DNA of 64,000 nt from Sessilibacter corallicola (lineage in GTDB: Bacteria > Pseudomonadota > Gammaproteobacteria > Pseudomonadales > Cellvibrionaceae), in NCBI RefSeq assembly GCF_021290925.1, contig NZ_JAJSLX010000002.1:461001-525000 (forward strand), written 5' to 3'. This document shows positions 18,426 to 27,707 of this stretch, piece after piece. Within the stretch, counting starts at the first letter, position 1. Each line of letters starts with the position of its first letter. The notes below the pieces were generated by a model that saw nothing but the letters and a program-made list of their open reading frames with translations, was not told the origin of the DNA and searched no databases. Made by a program: the position numbers and the translations under genes.

Positions 18426-19322
18426 ATGCGAGGTGCTACGTACAATCAACTGCTGATATTTCACGCCATCGTCGAAGAGGGCAGTATTCGCGGTGCCGCG
18501 CGAAAGCTTGAGCTGGCGCCGCCTTCGGTGAGTAACGCACTCAAGGCGTTGGAGGCAAATTTGGAACTTCCGTTATTGGTTCGTACGACTCGATCAATGG
18601 AGCTAACAGAAGCGGGGCGCTTGCTGTACGACAACACAACGGCGGCGGTTTTATCGTTGAATACCGCGTTAGAAACTGTGCACGATTTGAGTCGAGAGCC
18701 CACGGGCAAAGTTCGTCTTACCTTGCCTAAGTTTGTTTATGATTGGTTGTTAAAGCCAATATACGCGGATTTCTGCCAGCTTTATCCGGATATTCAGTTA
18801 GAAGTGGTTATTTCTGATGCGACTATGAACCTAGTATCGGAAAACATTGATATCGGTATTCGGTTTGGCCACAAAGTAGAAGAAGGCATGGTGGCGAAGC
18901 AATTAACTCATTCCATGAAAGAAGCGTTATTTGCATCTGAGTGCTACCTTGAACGCTACGGTGTTCCCCAAACGCTAGAGGAATTGGCAAAACACCGAAT
19001 GATTCAATATCGATTTATTACTTCGAATCAGTTGGCGCCATTGGTACTGGAAAAAGAAGCGAATAAAATTGAAGTTAAAACGTCACCGGCAGTTATCGTT
19101 AATGATACCGATATGATGGTTGACGCTGCGAGAAAGGGGTTGGGTATCGGCAGAATTGTCGAGCCGATTGTGACAACTGAATTCGATAACAAGCAACTTA
19201 TTCCCGTTTTAAAACAATATTGGGCTACTTATCCGGGCTTGTTTTTGTATTTTCCGCAAAATAGTCAGAGAGCGAAAAGAGTAAGAGTGCTGGTGGATTT
19301 TTTGATAAAAAACATTCAATAA
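18426..19322 (+). CDS. LysR-family transcriptional regulator
   Basis: A 298-residue regulator with an N-terminal winged helix: LLIFHAIVEEGSIRGAARKLELAPPSVSNALKALE (about residues 8-42). The C-terminal effector-binding domain has the CrgA/aaeR-like pattern RLTLPKFVYDWLLKPIYADF and NIDIGIRFGHKVEEGMVAKQL. An AAGAGG ribosome-binding site precedes the ATG. Divergent from the flavodoxin-fold/NTF2 and aldo/keto reductase genes; by the usual LysR arrangement it should regulate them in response to a small molecule, perhaps an electrophile or quinone. Confidence 0.92.
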   Translation: MRGATYNQLLIFHAIVEEGSIRGAARKLELAPPSVSNALKALEANLELPLLVRTTRSMELTEAGRLLYDNTTAAVLSLNTALETVHDLSREPTGKVRLTLPKFVYDWLLKPIYADFCQLYPDIQLEVVISDATMNLVSENIDIGIRFGHKVEEGMVAKQLTHSMKEALFASECYLERYGVPQTLEELAKHRMIQYRFITSNQLAPLVLEKEANKIEVKTSPAVIVNDTDMMVDAARKGLGIGRIVEPIVTTEFDNKQLIPVLKQYWATYPGLFLYFPQNSQRAKRVRVLVDFLIKNIQ

Positions 19323-19484
19323 ACTCTTAATAGTTTTCATCCAAAATAATCGCTTTTGCGTGTTTAACAAATTTGTGTTTAACAAAAATTCTTTTTGCGG
19401 TTTGTACGACCTTAAGCAGAATAGCTTTAAACAAATTAGTGTAATTATAAATGTCCATAGTCAATAGATTTTTAACAGAGAGAA

Positions 19485-20390
19485 ATGCGTATTAAAAGTC
19501 ATAGGCCCTACTTAACCGCCGACTTATTATTAATTGTTGCTACCGTTTTAGCGGCATTTGGTTGGATGTTTTCTAAAGAGGTGCTTACGCATTGGGCGCC
19601 TCTGTTGTTTATTGGTGTTCGATTTATTTTAGCCGCTGTGATTCTCGGTATTTTTGGAACACGTCAGTTATTAGCGTTAACCAAAGAAAACTGGATTACC
19701 GCGTTGGTGGTGGGTGTGTTTTTCTCCATTGCCATTGTGTTTTGGGTGTATGGCCTTCACTACGCGGAACACATTGGTGTTGGGGCATTTCTTACCAGTT
19801 TGGGTGTTATTCTAGTTCCGGTCGTACAACTCTTTTTTGGCGAGCGTTCCGACCGAAAAGTTTGGTTTACACTGCCCATTGCTATTGCAGGATTAGCTGC
19901 TTTATCGCTGGAAAGTTCCTTTGGGTTTAATTTAGCTGAGTCCGCTTTTTTAACCTCTGCATTGCTGTTTGCCATTTATTTTTCCTTGAACAGTCGTGCA
20001 GCTATTAAGGTTCCTTTAGTTGCATTGACTTCTGTGCAATTGCTCTGCGTGGGTGTTATATCCTTATTGCTGTCGTTGGTTGTGCAAGAGCCGTGGGATT
20101 TAACACCTCCGGTAGAAACCTGGTATTGGTTGTTAGCCAGTGTGCTGATTGCAACGAGTTTGCGTTTTTTTATTCAAACCTCAGCACAGCGAATTACCAC
20201 TGCAACCCGTGCTGCATTGATGATGACTCTTGAGCCAGTTTGGGCTGCTATTATTGCATCCTTTTGGTTTGATGAGCGCATGAGTGAGCTGCAAATATTG
20301 GGTTGCACACTTATTTTTCTTGCTTTAGTGATCAGCCGTATCCCGAATTGGTCCTGGATGTTGAAAACTGTTGGTAGGAATAATCGGTAA
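19485..20390 (+). CDS. DMT-superfamily (EamA) transporter
   Basis: A 301-residue protein with ten predicted membrane helices in two EamA repeats (about residues 10-140 and 150-285). The second repeat contains FIQTSAQRITTATRAALMMTLEPVWAAIIASFWFDERMS, a conserved pattern in this superfamily. Such proteins export metabolites or amino acids across the inner membrane; the cargo cannot be inferred. AGAGAG precedes the ATG at a suitable distance. It stands about 160 bases after the LysR gene and may be a separate unit. Confidence 0.9.
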   Translation: MRIKSHRPYLTADLLLIVATVLAAFGWMFSKEVLTHWAPLLFIGVRFILAAVILGIFGTRQLLALTKENWITALVVGVFFSIAIVFWVYGLHYAEHIGVGAFLTSLGVILVPVVQLFFGERSDRKVWFTLPIAIAGLAALSLESSFGFNLAESAFLTSALLFAIYFSLNSRAAIKVPLVALTSVQLLCVGVISLLLSLVVQEPWDLTPPVETWYWLLASVLIATSLRFFIQTSAQRITTATRAALMMTLEPVWAAIIASFWFDERMSELQILGCTLIFLALVISRIPNWSWMLKTVGRNNR

Positions 20391-20502
20391 TTTATAATGA
20401 TATTTTTGAGCTTGATTCTGATTAGAGGAGAAAGAATTCTGCTAAGGTTAATCAGAAGCTCGTTAAGTTTACCAATCAATCAATTCAGCTGACTTTAGCG
20501 TT

Positions 20503-21261
20503 ATGAACCCTGAATCTCCCTGTCCTAGTTGTGGCTACGTCAGACAATCTACAGACCAACATGTACATGAAGGGCTGTGCCCAAGCTGTGGTATTGCTTA
20601 CCAGAAATGGCGAGATAAAAGTAAGCACCTTAACGAAGAGCCATCTTTAGATGCTGTGCAGTCTTCGTCGCGTCAATCGCTGCGCCATTCGTTCTCTTCC
20701 TCTTTAGCGAATGTTTTTCTTAGTGTGCCAGAAAACGTATCCACCCCCTTATTTTACGGACGATTATTCACACTGATTATTTTTTCTGTTTGGGGAATGT
20801 ACTTTATTGTCGGCGGTATCGATTGGCAGCGTATTGGCGGGTCGTTTTTGCACAGTGTTATCTTACCTTTTCATGAATTTGGCCATGTACTGTTTATCCC
20901 TTTCGGGCGGTTTATGGCGATTTTAGGTGGAAGCCTATTTCAGGTGGCTATGCCATTAGCATTGATGTTCGCGTTTTCACTGAAAAATAAAGATAATTTT
21001 GCCGCAGGATTAATGCTGTGGTGGTGTGGTCAGAGTTTTATTGATATATCGCCGTATATTCTTGATGCTAGATACCGAGCATTACCCTTGATTAGCGGTA
21101 ACGAGTTAGGCCACGACTGGGGAAATTTACTGACTATGACAAACAGCCTCGATAAAACAGAGTTTATTGCTTACTCTGCATTTTATATTGGCAGTGGCCT
21201 GATTTTGTTTTCTATCGCTTGGATGGGTTTTATTTTGTATAAAATAAAAAACAAATTATGA
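20503..21261 (+). CDS. Membrane protein with N-terminal zinc ribbon and HExxH motif (M50-like)
   Basis: A 252-residue protein. Residues 5-32 contain two CxxC pairs (CPSCGYV... CPSCGIAYQKW), a zinc ribbon. After a Ser-rich linker come about five membrane helices. HEFGH near residue 126 lies at the edge of a hydrophobic segment, as in site-2-protease-type (M50) intramembrane metalloproteases. A later DISPYILDARYRALPLISGNELGHDW may supply the third metal ligand (Asp), though the classical LDG motif is absent. Protease activity is therefore uncertain. I know of no assigned function for this type. Confidence 0.7.
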   Translation: MNPESPCPSCGYVRQSTDQHVHEGLCPSCGIAYQKWRDKSKHLNEEPSLDAVQSSSRQSLRHSFSSSLANVFLSVPENVSTPLFYGRLFTLIIFSVWGMYFIVGGIDWQRIGGSFLHSVILPFHEFGHVLFIPFGRFMAILGGSLFQVAMPLALMFAFSLKNKDNFAAGLMLWWCGQSFIDISPYILDARYRALPLISGNELGHDWGNLLTMTNSLDKTEFIAYSAFYIGSGLILFSIAWMGFILYKIKNKL

Positions 21262-21276
21262 AATTTAAACAAACAT

Positions 21277-22119
21277 TTACGCGGGTAATTCTTCGAGATT
21301 GTGTTCTTGAGTTGTCGGTTCTGGTTGGTTTTCTTTCGATTGTATGTACTCAAACCAGCCGTTAAACCTTTGAATGTAATAGGCTCCACCAAAACCATCA
21401 TTTTTATCGTAAATAATGTGAGGTCTTCGGCCTCCACGAAGGACTAAGTTTTTCTCAGATCCGTCCTCAACTTCCCAATAAGATAACGTTGTAAATAGAT
21501 AATTGTCGTTAATTAAATAGCCTACGAAGTTGGGGAGGTGGTTGTATCGATAAAGGTTAATGCTTACATCGAGGTGTTTTTGGGAATCAATTTTACGTTT
21601 TATTCTTTGAATTTCTTTTACTGTAGTCGTGACGGATTCGTATCGTTCTCGACTGGTTTCTAGTCTATCTAAGATTTTATTATCGATTAATGCTATATCA
21701 ATTTTTATCTTTTTGTTCAGTAGGGAATGCTTGTCGTTTTTATCGAGAAATTTAGATAGAACGGTACCCCATCCGGTCGTTCCAGCTATGGCGATATATT
21801 TTATAGTGATTCTGTTTTCATTGCTGGTTAGATTGTAGATTCTGTCGATTAAATCTGGTGATTCTACAATGGATATTTGTTTGTTGCTGTCTTTTAATTT
21901 ATTAAAAATATCAAATAAAACTTCAATGCAAATTAAAATTAAAGAGAAGATTAGTGAAGATTGAGCTGATTCTTTAACTCCTGGAGAAAAATTGAAAACT
22001 TCATCAGGAATGATTTCAAGTATTATTGCGACAATAACTAGAATGAAGCAAATTTCCTTTTTATATTCTTGAAATGCTTCTTTTAGTCTGATGTAGAACT
22101 TCTCTTTGCGAGTATCCAT
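21277..22119 (-). CDS. Membrane-anchored protein of unknown function
   Basis: A 280-residue protein. Two hydrophobic segments near the N-terminus (about residues 22-38 and 50-68) are followed by a soluble domain with alternating strands (ITIKYIAIAGTTGWGTVLSK, KIDIALIDN). It ends in LVLRGGRRPHIIYDKNDGFGGAYYIQRFNGWFEYI. The soluble part recalls phospholipase-D-like folds found in signalling proteins, but I see no HKD motif, so this is only a resemblance. The gene is more AT-rich and more Lys/Ile/Asn-rich than its neighbours, which could indicate recent acquisition. It is convergent with the preceding membrane protein gene, the stops lying 15 bases apart. Confidence 0.65.
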   Translation of the reverse strand: MDTRKEKFYIRLKEAFQEYKKEICFILVIVAIILEIIPDEVFNFSPGVKESAQSSLIFSLILICIEVLFDIFNKLKDSNKQISIVESPDLIDRIYNLTSNENRITIKYIAIAGTTGWGTVLSKFLDKNDKHSLLNKKIKIDIALIDNKILDRLETSRERYESVTTTVKEIQRIKRKIDSQKHLDVSINLYRYNHLPNFVGYLINDNYLFTTLSYWEVEDGSEKNLVLRGGRRPHIIYDKNDGFGGAYYIQRFNGWFEYIQSKENQPEPTTQEHNLEELPA

Positions 22120-22309
22120 ACTATTGACCGAGTGAGAGTTTTTATGCTTATTGGTATATGTAAAATAAATAAACTCGGTTTTTCAGTCAAGGTGTGATGC
22201 TGTTCACAATATATTGTTTTGTAGTAACTTCTTTTTTACTTGATTCTAATTTTATATATGAATTGGTTGTTTAAGTTTTAGAACATGTTCTTTTATCTAT
22301 CATTGTTGG

Positions 22310-23206
22310 TTATATCCCCGCTTTCAAAACCTTTTCTTTAGCGTCAATTCCAGCTAAATCAAGAAAGTCTGTCTGATATTTTCGGAGTTTAGAGAACAGT
22401 TTGCGTTTTTGTTTTTTGGTGAGTGTTTTGTGCAATTGCACAATCATGTTGTAGGTGATTTGTTGATTGTGCTCACTGATTTTTTGGTGCTCTTCATTGA
22501 GATGCTCTGGGTACTTGAAAAGAAGCGTTGTTAACTGTTGTTCGTTTTCTGGTTGGTTCAAATCACTCGATAATGCGCTTTTAAATTCTTGGCGCCATTT
22601 TCTATTTCTTTCCGTGCCGTAGGGGTGTGTGCTTTTACCGAGATTGTATGAATCGGCAATGATTTGTTTTTGTTCGTCGTTTAGTTTTCCCAGGTATTTT
22701 GCAAAGAATTTCTGGGCGCCTTTGATGCGTTTTTCTTGACGCTCTTCGAATGTGGTTTCTTCAATGTCTTTTAAGTTATCTTTTTCTTGTTCTTCTAGGG
22801 TTGTTAAGATGTTTTGAACTTGCTCTTCGCTCAGCGTAGAGACAATAGAAATCGTTGGTTTTTGAAGTTGTTGGGCGCTCGTATCCCAAAGTTGCTGAAC
22901 TTGGTCGAGAACCGACGCTACATCGTCAGTATTAATTTCTGACTGATCCAGTTGGGTGATGGTTTCTTCAATAAAACTTGAATAACGAACGAGTTCGTTT
23001 TCTCGATGCCAGCGATGAAAGTCTTTACTCGCACTTTTTAAGGCTTTGCTTTGATCTTTGTTCAAATCGACGTAGTCGTTGACTTGCCAACGAATCCAGT
23101 TATCCAAAAAGCCGTAAGCCAATTTGGTTTGCGAGCAACTGGTGAGCGATAGACAAAGGATGACAAACAGTATTTTCGTCAACAGACTATTCGGTGTAAT
23201 TTTCAC
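22310..23206 (-). CDS. DUF6279-family lipoprotein
   Basis: A 298-residue protein with a lipobox: the signal peptide ends LSLTSC, placing the lipidated Cys near residue 24. It continues TKLAYGFLDNWIRWQVNDYVDLNKDQ, the recognisable start of DUF6279. The rest is helical and charged, with EEQ/KKQ-rich segments that suggest coiled coils. The family is common in gammaproteobacteria and has no known function. It should be anchored in a membrane facing the periplasm. It stands alone between the unknown membrane protein and lnt. Confidence 0.85.
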   Translation of the reverse strand: MKITPNSLLTKILFVILCLSLTSCSQTKLAYGFLDNWIRWQVNDYVDLNKDQSKALKSASKDFHRWHRENELVRYSSFIEETITQLDQSEINTDDVASVLDQVQQLWDTSAQQLQKPTISIVSTLSEEQVQNILTTLEEQEKDNLKDIEETTFEERQEKRIKGAQKFFAKYLGKLNDEQKQIIADSYNLGKSTHPYGTERNRKWRQEFKSALSSDLNQPENEQQLTTLLFKYPEHLNEEHQKISEHNQQITYNMIVQLHKTLTKKQKRKLFSKLRKYQTDFLDLAGIDAKEKVLKAGI

Positions 23207-23420
23207 AGGCCAATTCCAAAAAGATTAACGAGTTGGTTAAAACACAAAATACATCTTTGGTTAATTTATAGGCTTTTCATAAAAAATGCACGAGAACTAT
23301 TCGCGATTTTGAGCGATTGTAACGGCTCCCAAAGTGAATAATGGTTCAGGTATGTGGATGCATTATTGGATTTGATTATTGAATCGATCCTGAACCAGTA
23401 TTTTTTATATACGACAATTC

Positions 23421-25001
23421 TTAATAATAGGATTTTGGTGCTGTCGCTCGACGAGTTAGAAAAGCACAGAAAATTAAGCCTAGAAAGAGGGCAATGACGG
23501 GAGTGTTTTTCCAGGTCATAAAGGGTGTTGCACCGGTCATGGGCACAATCGTCCCCGACAGTGTTTCTTGAGTGAACTGGGCTGTTTGTTCAGTCATTTT
23601 GCCGGTTGGGTCGACGACGGCGCTGATGCCGTTGTTGGTGGCTCGTACAAGGTAACGTTGGGTTTCTAGTGCGCGCATTTGTGCCATTTGCATGTGTTGC
23701 AATGGGCCGATTGAATCGCCAAACCAAGCGTCGTTGGAAATTGTTAATAGTAAATGCGAATTCTGAGCTAAGCCTGCCACCAGTGTTGGGTAGACGACTT
23801 CGTAGCACACCGAAGGAGAGACAATTAAATCACCCACTTTTAGCCCACTTTGTCCGGGCTCTCCCGCAGCAATGATGGACGTCGGTAAATCGAAAAAGGC
23901 CAAGGTTCCACGCAGCCACTGTTCAAGCGGTACGTATTCGCCAAAGGGTACTAAACGTGTTTTGTGGTAAATACCTTCGGCATTACCGATGCCAACAATA
24001 CTGTTGTGAATTTTTCGGGATTCGAAATTTTCGTAAAGAACGCCGGTCACTATCGCGCTGTTATGCTCTTTGGCGGCGTCGCTCATTTCATCCAAATAAG
24101 GCCGTGCGCTTTGATACAACATCGGAATCGCAGCCTCCGGCCAGATAATAAGATCGTTGTGCCAGAGTTCGTTGGTCATTGATGTGAAGCGGTCCAATGT
24201 GGTTTGGCGAAAGCCTTGGAGCCATTTTACTTCCTGGGGAATATTGGCTTGAACAATACCCACGTTAATTTCTGTGTCTTGCTTTTGGGTCCAGGTAATG
24301 GTCGATAAAACGCTTCCGGTTAGCCAAATTCCGGCGACGGTTGCTGCTAATAATCCAGCGGATAATTTTTGCTTTTTCCCAACTAAGCGCACGCATTGAA
24401 TGAAAAACCCGACACTCAAAATCGAGGCTGCGGTAATCAGCAGAACTCCGCCAACAGGGGCGTAACCCGCCAGTGGTGAACTCAGGTGGCCGTAGCCTAA
24501 ATAGAGCCACGGAAATCCAGTTAAAAACCAGCTTCGCAGCCATTCACCGAACAACCAAAAACCGGGAGCACCAAAAACAATAATGGTTGTGGGAGAAAAG
24601 CCGACGAGTCTTCGAAACAGCAAATACGGTAACGCGAAAACAACGGCTAAGCCAAACACGAAGGCACTGGTAAGAAGTATGGCCAGAGGTTTTGAGGTCA
24701 TCCCAAATTGATGAATGCTCACGTATACCCAAGACGCCCCGGTGCCGAAAAAACCGCAGGCAAATACCAGCGTTAGCAAAAAAGGCGACATGGGCCGAGT
24801 TAGAGCCAAAGTAAGTACGCCAAAGCTGATTAAGCCAATGGGCCAGTAATCCCAAGGTGCCATAGAGAGTGTGGCGATTGCGCCTGCAATTGCGGTGGCA
24901 ATGAGAGTGAGTAATGACTGGAGTCGAGAAAGCTTGGGGTAGTAAGAATTGATAGAAGACGCCTGGTGCGCTTCAACAATAGAGTGTGAGTCTTGTGTCA
25001 A
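23421..25001 (-). CDS. lnt: Apolipoprotein N-acyltransferase
   Basis: Lnt transfers an acyl chain from phospholipid to the N-terminal Cys of lipoproteins, the last step of lipoprotein maturation at the inner membrane. The 526-residue protein has about six N-terminal helices and a nitrilase-like domain. The catalytic triad is seen as Glu289 (WPEAAIP), Lys347 (YHKTRLVPFGEY) and Cys399 (SVCYEVVYP). A last helix follows near the C-terminus. The start appears to be TTG at 25001. It is the last gene of the miaB-ybeZ-ybeY-corC-lnt block, but a terminator-like hairpin separates it from corC. Confidence 0.95.
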   Translation of the reverse strand: MTQDSHSIVEAHQASSINSYYPKLSRLQSLLTLIATAIAGAIATLSMAPWDYWPIGLISFGVLTLALTRPMSPFLLTLVFACGFFGTGASWVYVSIHQFGMTSKPLAILLTSAFVFGLAVVFALPYLLFRRLVGFSPTTIIVFGAPGFWLFGEWLRSWFLTGFPWLYLGYGHLSSPLAGYAPVGGVLLITAASILSVGFFIQCVRLVGKKQKLSAGLLAATVAGIWLTGSVLSTITWTQKQDTEINVGIVQANIPQEVKWLQGFRQTTLDRFTSMTNELWHNDLIIWPEAAIPMLYQSARPYLDEMSDAAKEHNSAIVTGVLYENFESRKIHNSIVGIGNAEGIYHKTRLVPFGEYVPLEQWLRGTLAFFDLPTSIIAAGEPGQSGLKVGDLIVSPSVCYEVVYPTLVAGLAQNSHLLLTISNDAWFGDSIGPLQHMQMAQMRALETQRYLVRATNNGISAVVDPTGKMTEQTAQFTQETLSGTIVPMTGATPFMTWKNTPVIALFLGLIFCAFLTRRATAPKSYY

Positions 25002-25014
25002 AATCTTCGCCGCT

Positions 25015-25049
25015 TTAAAAATACTGCCCTTTCCGGTGGAAAAGGCAGT
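25015..25049 (-). terminator. Terminator or attenuator between corC and lnt
   Basis: On the minus strand a 12-bp stem with one mismatch (ACTGCCTTTTCC / GGAAAGGGCAGT) is closed by a 3-base loop and followed by ATTTTTAAA. It fills the short corC-lnt gap, so lnt expression needs readthrough or its own start. Confidence 0.75.
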
Positions 25050-25061
25050 GTTTGATTACTG

Positions 25062-25913
25062 TTACTCTGGAAGCGTTAAGCGTATCAAATGTATTTGACG
25101 ACTGTCCGCATATAAAACGCGGAATATGTGATTGTCGATCTCAGTAACTTCGTTTCTGGTCGGAAGGTGGCCGAAGGCACGAATCAAAATGCCGCCAATG
25201 GTATCGACTTCGGATTCGTCGAAGCCGGCTTCGAATTCTTCGTTGAATTCTTCGATGGGCATCAGGGCTTTGATGACGTATTCGCTGTCGGAGACTTTAC
25301 GCACATAGCCGTCGTCGTCTTCGTCAGTTTCGTCTTCGATTTCACCGACGATTTTTTCCAATACGTCTTCAATGGTAACTAATCCGGCAATTGCGCCGTA
25401 TTCATCAATCACCAATGCCATGTGGTAGCGGTTTTCTCTGAATTCTCGCAACAACACATTTAAGCGTTTGCTTTCAGGAATGATACTCGCCGGACGAATA
25501 ATATGATCGAGAGAGAAGCCATCGGTGCCATTTAAAATCAGTGGCAATAGGTCTTTTGCAAGCAAAATTCCTTTGATGTCATCCATAGAATCGCCGACAA
25601 CGGGGAACCGTGAGTGAGCGGATTCGATAATCGTAGGGAGAAAATCGGAAGGGCCTTCATCAGCTTTGATCACCACCATTTGCGAGCGTGGAATCATAAC
25701 TTCTCGGACTTGGCGTTCTTGTACGTCGATTGCGCCTTCAATCATGCCGACAGCTTCGTCATCAAGTAATTGATTGGCTGCGGCTTCTTTGATTATGTTG
25801 AGTAGGTCCTCACGGGATTTAGGTTCTGCCGAAAAGCTCGACATCAACTTATCTAACCAAGATTTATCTTGGCCTCGTGAGGACAATCGACTACTCGATG
25901 AGTCTTCGCTCAT
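25062..25913 (-). CDS. corC: CorC/HlyC-type CBS-domain protein (magnesium and cobalt efflux-associated)
   Basis: This 283-residue cytoplasmic protein carries paired CBS domains (about residues 70-190; VREVMIPRSQMVVI, IRPASIIPESKRLNVLLREF, DEYGAIAGLVTIEDVLEKIVGEIEDE) and a C-terminal CorC_HlyC domain (about 200-280). Orthologues (YbeX/CorC) sit beside ybeY, ybeZ and lnt in many gammaproteobacteria and have been linked to divalent-metal homeostasis and ribosome-related phenotypes. The ATG is preceded by AGGAG at a long spacing. It lies 60 bases after ybeY and the gene order supports the assignment. Confidence 0.93.
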   Translation of the reverse strand: MSEDSSSSRLSSRGQDKSWLDKLMSSFSAEPKSREDLLNIIKEAAANQLLDDEAVGMIEGAIDVQERQVREVMIPRSQMVVIKADEGPSDFLPTIIESAHSRFPVVGDSMDDIKGILLAKDLLPLILNGTDGFSLDHIIRPASIIPESKRLNVLLREFRENRYHMALVIDEYGAIAGLVTIEDVLEKIVGEIEDETDEDDDGYVRKVSDSEYVIKALMPIEEFNEEFEAGFDESEVDTIGGILIRAFGHLPTRNEVTEIDNHIFRVLYADSRQIHLIRLTLPE

Positions 25914-25973
25914 GGGGGGTAAACTCTCCTGTTTAGAAATCGAACTGTACCTAGGTAAACGTTCATGTCTGTG

Positions 25974-26432
25974 CTATTCACTTATGACGTAAGGGTCGGG
26001 AAAGCCGAGTTTTTGCAGTATCTCGATTTCCAGTTTTTCCATAATTTCCGCGTCATTTGGCTCAATGTGGTCATAGCCTTGGAGGTGTAGCGTGCCATGA
26101 ATCACCATGTGAGCCCAGTGAGCAGTTTGGGTTTTCCCCTGTTGTTTGGCTTCTTCGTTGACGACATCGGCGCAAATGATTAGATCACCCAGCAAGCTCA
26201 GTCCCAATTCCTCAGGAATCTCTGCCGGAAAGGACAATACATTGGTGGGTTTATCTTTTGCGCGGTAATCGCGATTGAGTGTTTGAATTTCGTCTTCATC
26301 GACAATCCGGATGGTCATTTCCGACTCAGTATTATCGGCACTCAACGCCGACTGAGCCCAACTCATCAGTAAGTCTTCATCCGGTAGCTCTGTGCTGTCA
26401 CAGGCCACTTGCAGGTCTAGTGCGAAACTCAT
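25974..26432 (-). CDS. ybeY: Endoribonuclease YbeY, 16S rRNA maturation factor
   Basis: A 152-residue protein. The zinc-binding motif HGTLHLQGYDH (H-G-x-L-H-L-x-G-Y-D-H) is intact, as is the upstream TNVLSFPAE segment. YbeY is a metal-dependent endoribonuclease involved in 3' maturation of 16S rRNA and ribosome quality control. Its ATG overlaps the ybeZ stop as ATGA, so the two are translationally coupled, consistent with the known YbeZ-YbeY partnership. Confidence 0.96.
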   Translation of the reverse strand: MSFALDLQVACDSTELPDEDLLMSWAQSALSADNTESEMTIRIVDEDEIQTLNRDYRAKDKPTNVLSFPAEIPEELGLSLLGDLIICADVVNEEAKQQGKTQTAHWAHMVIHGTLHLQGYDHIEPNDAEIMEKLEIEILQKLGFPDPYVISE

Positions 26433-27529
26433 GATTTATCGGATTCGTTCTCTTGCTCTGCTCGATCGTAGGCTTCTACGATGCGTTGAACCAGCGGATG
26501 TCTGACGACATCTTTGGCGCCAAAAAAGGTGAAACTAATTCCGTTAACGCCATCGAGAACCTGCATTGCATGTTTTAACCCCGAGGCTTGGCCGCGAGGT
26601 AAGTCAATTTGACTGGGGTCGCCGTTGATGACTGCGGTGCTGCCGAAACCGATTCGCGTCAGGAACATTTTCATTTGCTCACGCGTGGTGTTTTGGCTTT
26701 CATCGAGGATTACAAAAGCGCCATTGAGTGTGCGACCGCGCATGTAGGCTAGGGGAGCAACTTCAATCACGTTGCGTTCGATGAGTTTGCCGACGGTTTC
26801 AAATCCGAGCATTTCATAGAGCGCGTCGTACAGTGGGCGAAGATAAGGGTCCACTTTTTGAGAGAGGTCTCCGGGTAAGAAACCCAATTTCTCTCCGGCT
26901 TCGACCGCCGGGCGGACTAATAGAATTCGTTCGACTTCGTCTTTTAATAGGGCTTCTACCGCGCAGGCCACTGCGAGGTAAGTTTTACCGGTGCCAGCCG
27001 GACCAATCCCGAAATTGATGTCGTTTGTTTGTACCGCACGCACGTATTTTTGCTGATTGCGACCGCGCGGTTTGACGGTGCACTTTTTGGTGCGAATCAG
27101 CGTGATGTTGTCGTCGGCCCCAGATTGGGATTCTACGCTGGGTTTGTTGCCGTTTGTGAGTACTTCCAAACTTGCTTGCTGAAGTGCGAGATGGACTTCA
27201 TCGGGCGTGAGATCTACCGATGCTTCGGTACCTTTGTACAGGTTAGCCAACAATGCACTGGCCGCTTCAACATTCGAAGTGTCACCGGAAATGGCAAACT
27301 GGTTGCCTCGGGAACTGATATCGACACCCAATCGTTGCTCGATTTGGCGAATGTGTTCGTCGAACTGACCACACAAGCTTGCCAATCGCTTAGCGTCGGC
27401 TGGTTCTAAAGCTAGTTGGTGAGTTTGAGTCTGAGCGGTGTTTGCAGATGGTTCAGCATTTTGATCTTGGCTTGCTGAGTCAACGGCGGCATTGTCAGGT
27501 TTGGAGGCTGTAGTTGTGTGATTATTCAA
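26429..27529 (-). CDS. ybeZ: PhoH-family ATPase YbeZ
   Basis: The ATPase core has Walker A GIGPAGTGKTYLA and Walker B FVILDESQN, with AYMRGRTL and SQIDLPRGQASGL as family signatures. YbeZ works with YbeY in RNA and ribosome maturation. The first possible start after an in-frame stop is TTG at 27529. It gives a 366-residue protein with an N-terminal tail of about 45 residues rich in Ala, Gln, Asn and Thr before the family region begins (LEPADAKRLASLCGQFDEH). No ATG exists in that tail, so the true start is either this TTG or a later non-ATG codon. Confidence 0.93.
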   Translation of the reverse strand: MNNHTTTASKPDNAAVDSASQDQNAEPSANTAQTQTHQLALEPADAKRLASLCGQFDEHIRQIEQRLGVDISSRGNQFAISGDTSNVEAASALLANLYKGTEASVDLTPDEVHLALQQASLEVLTNGNKPSVESQSGADDNITLIRTKKCTVKPRGRNQQKYVRAVQTNDINFGIGPAGTGKTYLAVACAVEALLKDEVERILLVRPAVEAGEKLGFLPGDLSQKVDPYLRPLYDALYEMLGFETVGKLIERNVIEVAPLAYMRGRTLNGAFVILDESQNTTREQMKMFLTRIGFGSTAVINGDPSQIDLPRGQASGLKHAMQVLDGVNGISFTFFGAKDVVRHPLVQRIVEAYDRAEQENESDKS

Positions 27530-27707
27530 TGGAAATTAGTAACCGTCCTTCGCGGTTGAAAACTCTGAAAGTAGCCTAAACCAAAACGGGCAATCAGAGA
27601 AGCGTTATTAGACTAGAATCCTAGGTAAAATTCAGTGAAATTTCTAATATACGCCGCTGTTGATTGCACGTTTTGTAATTTTGGCGACTGTTTAGTGATT
27701 TCCGCTA

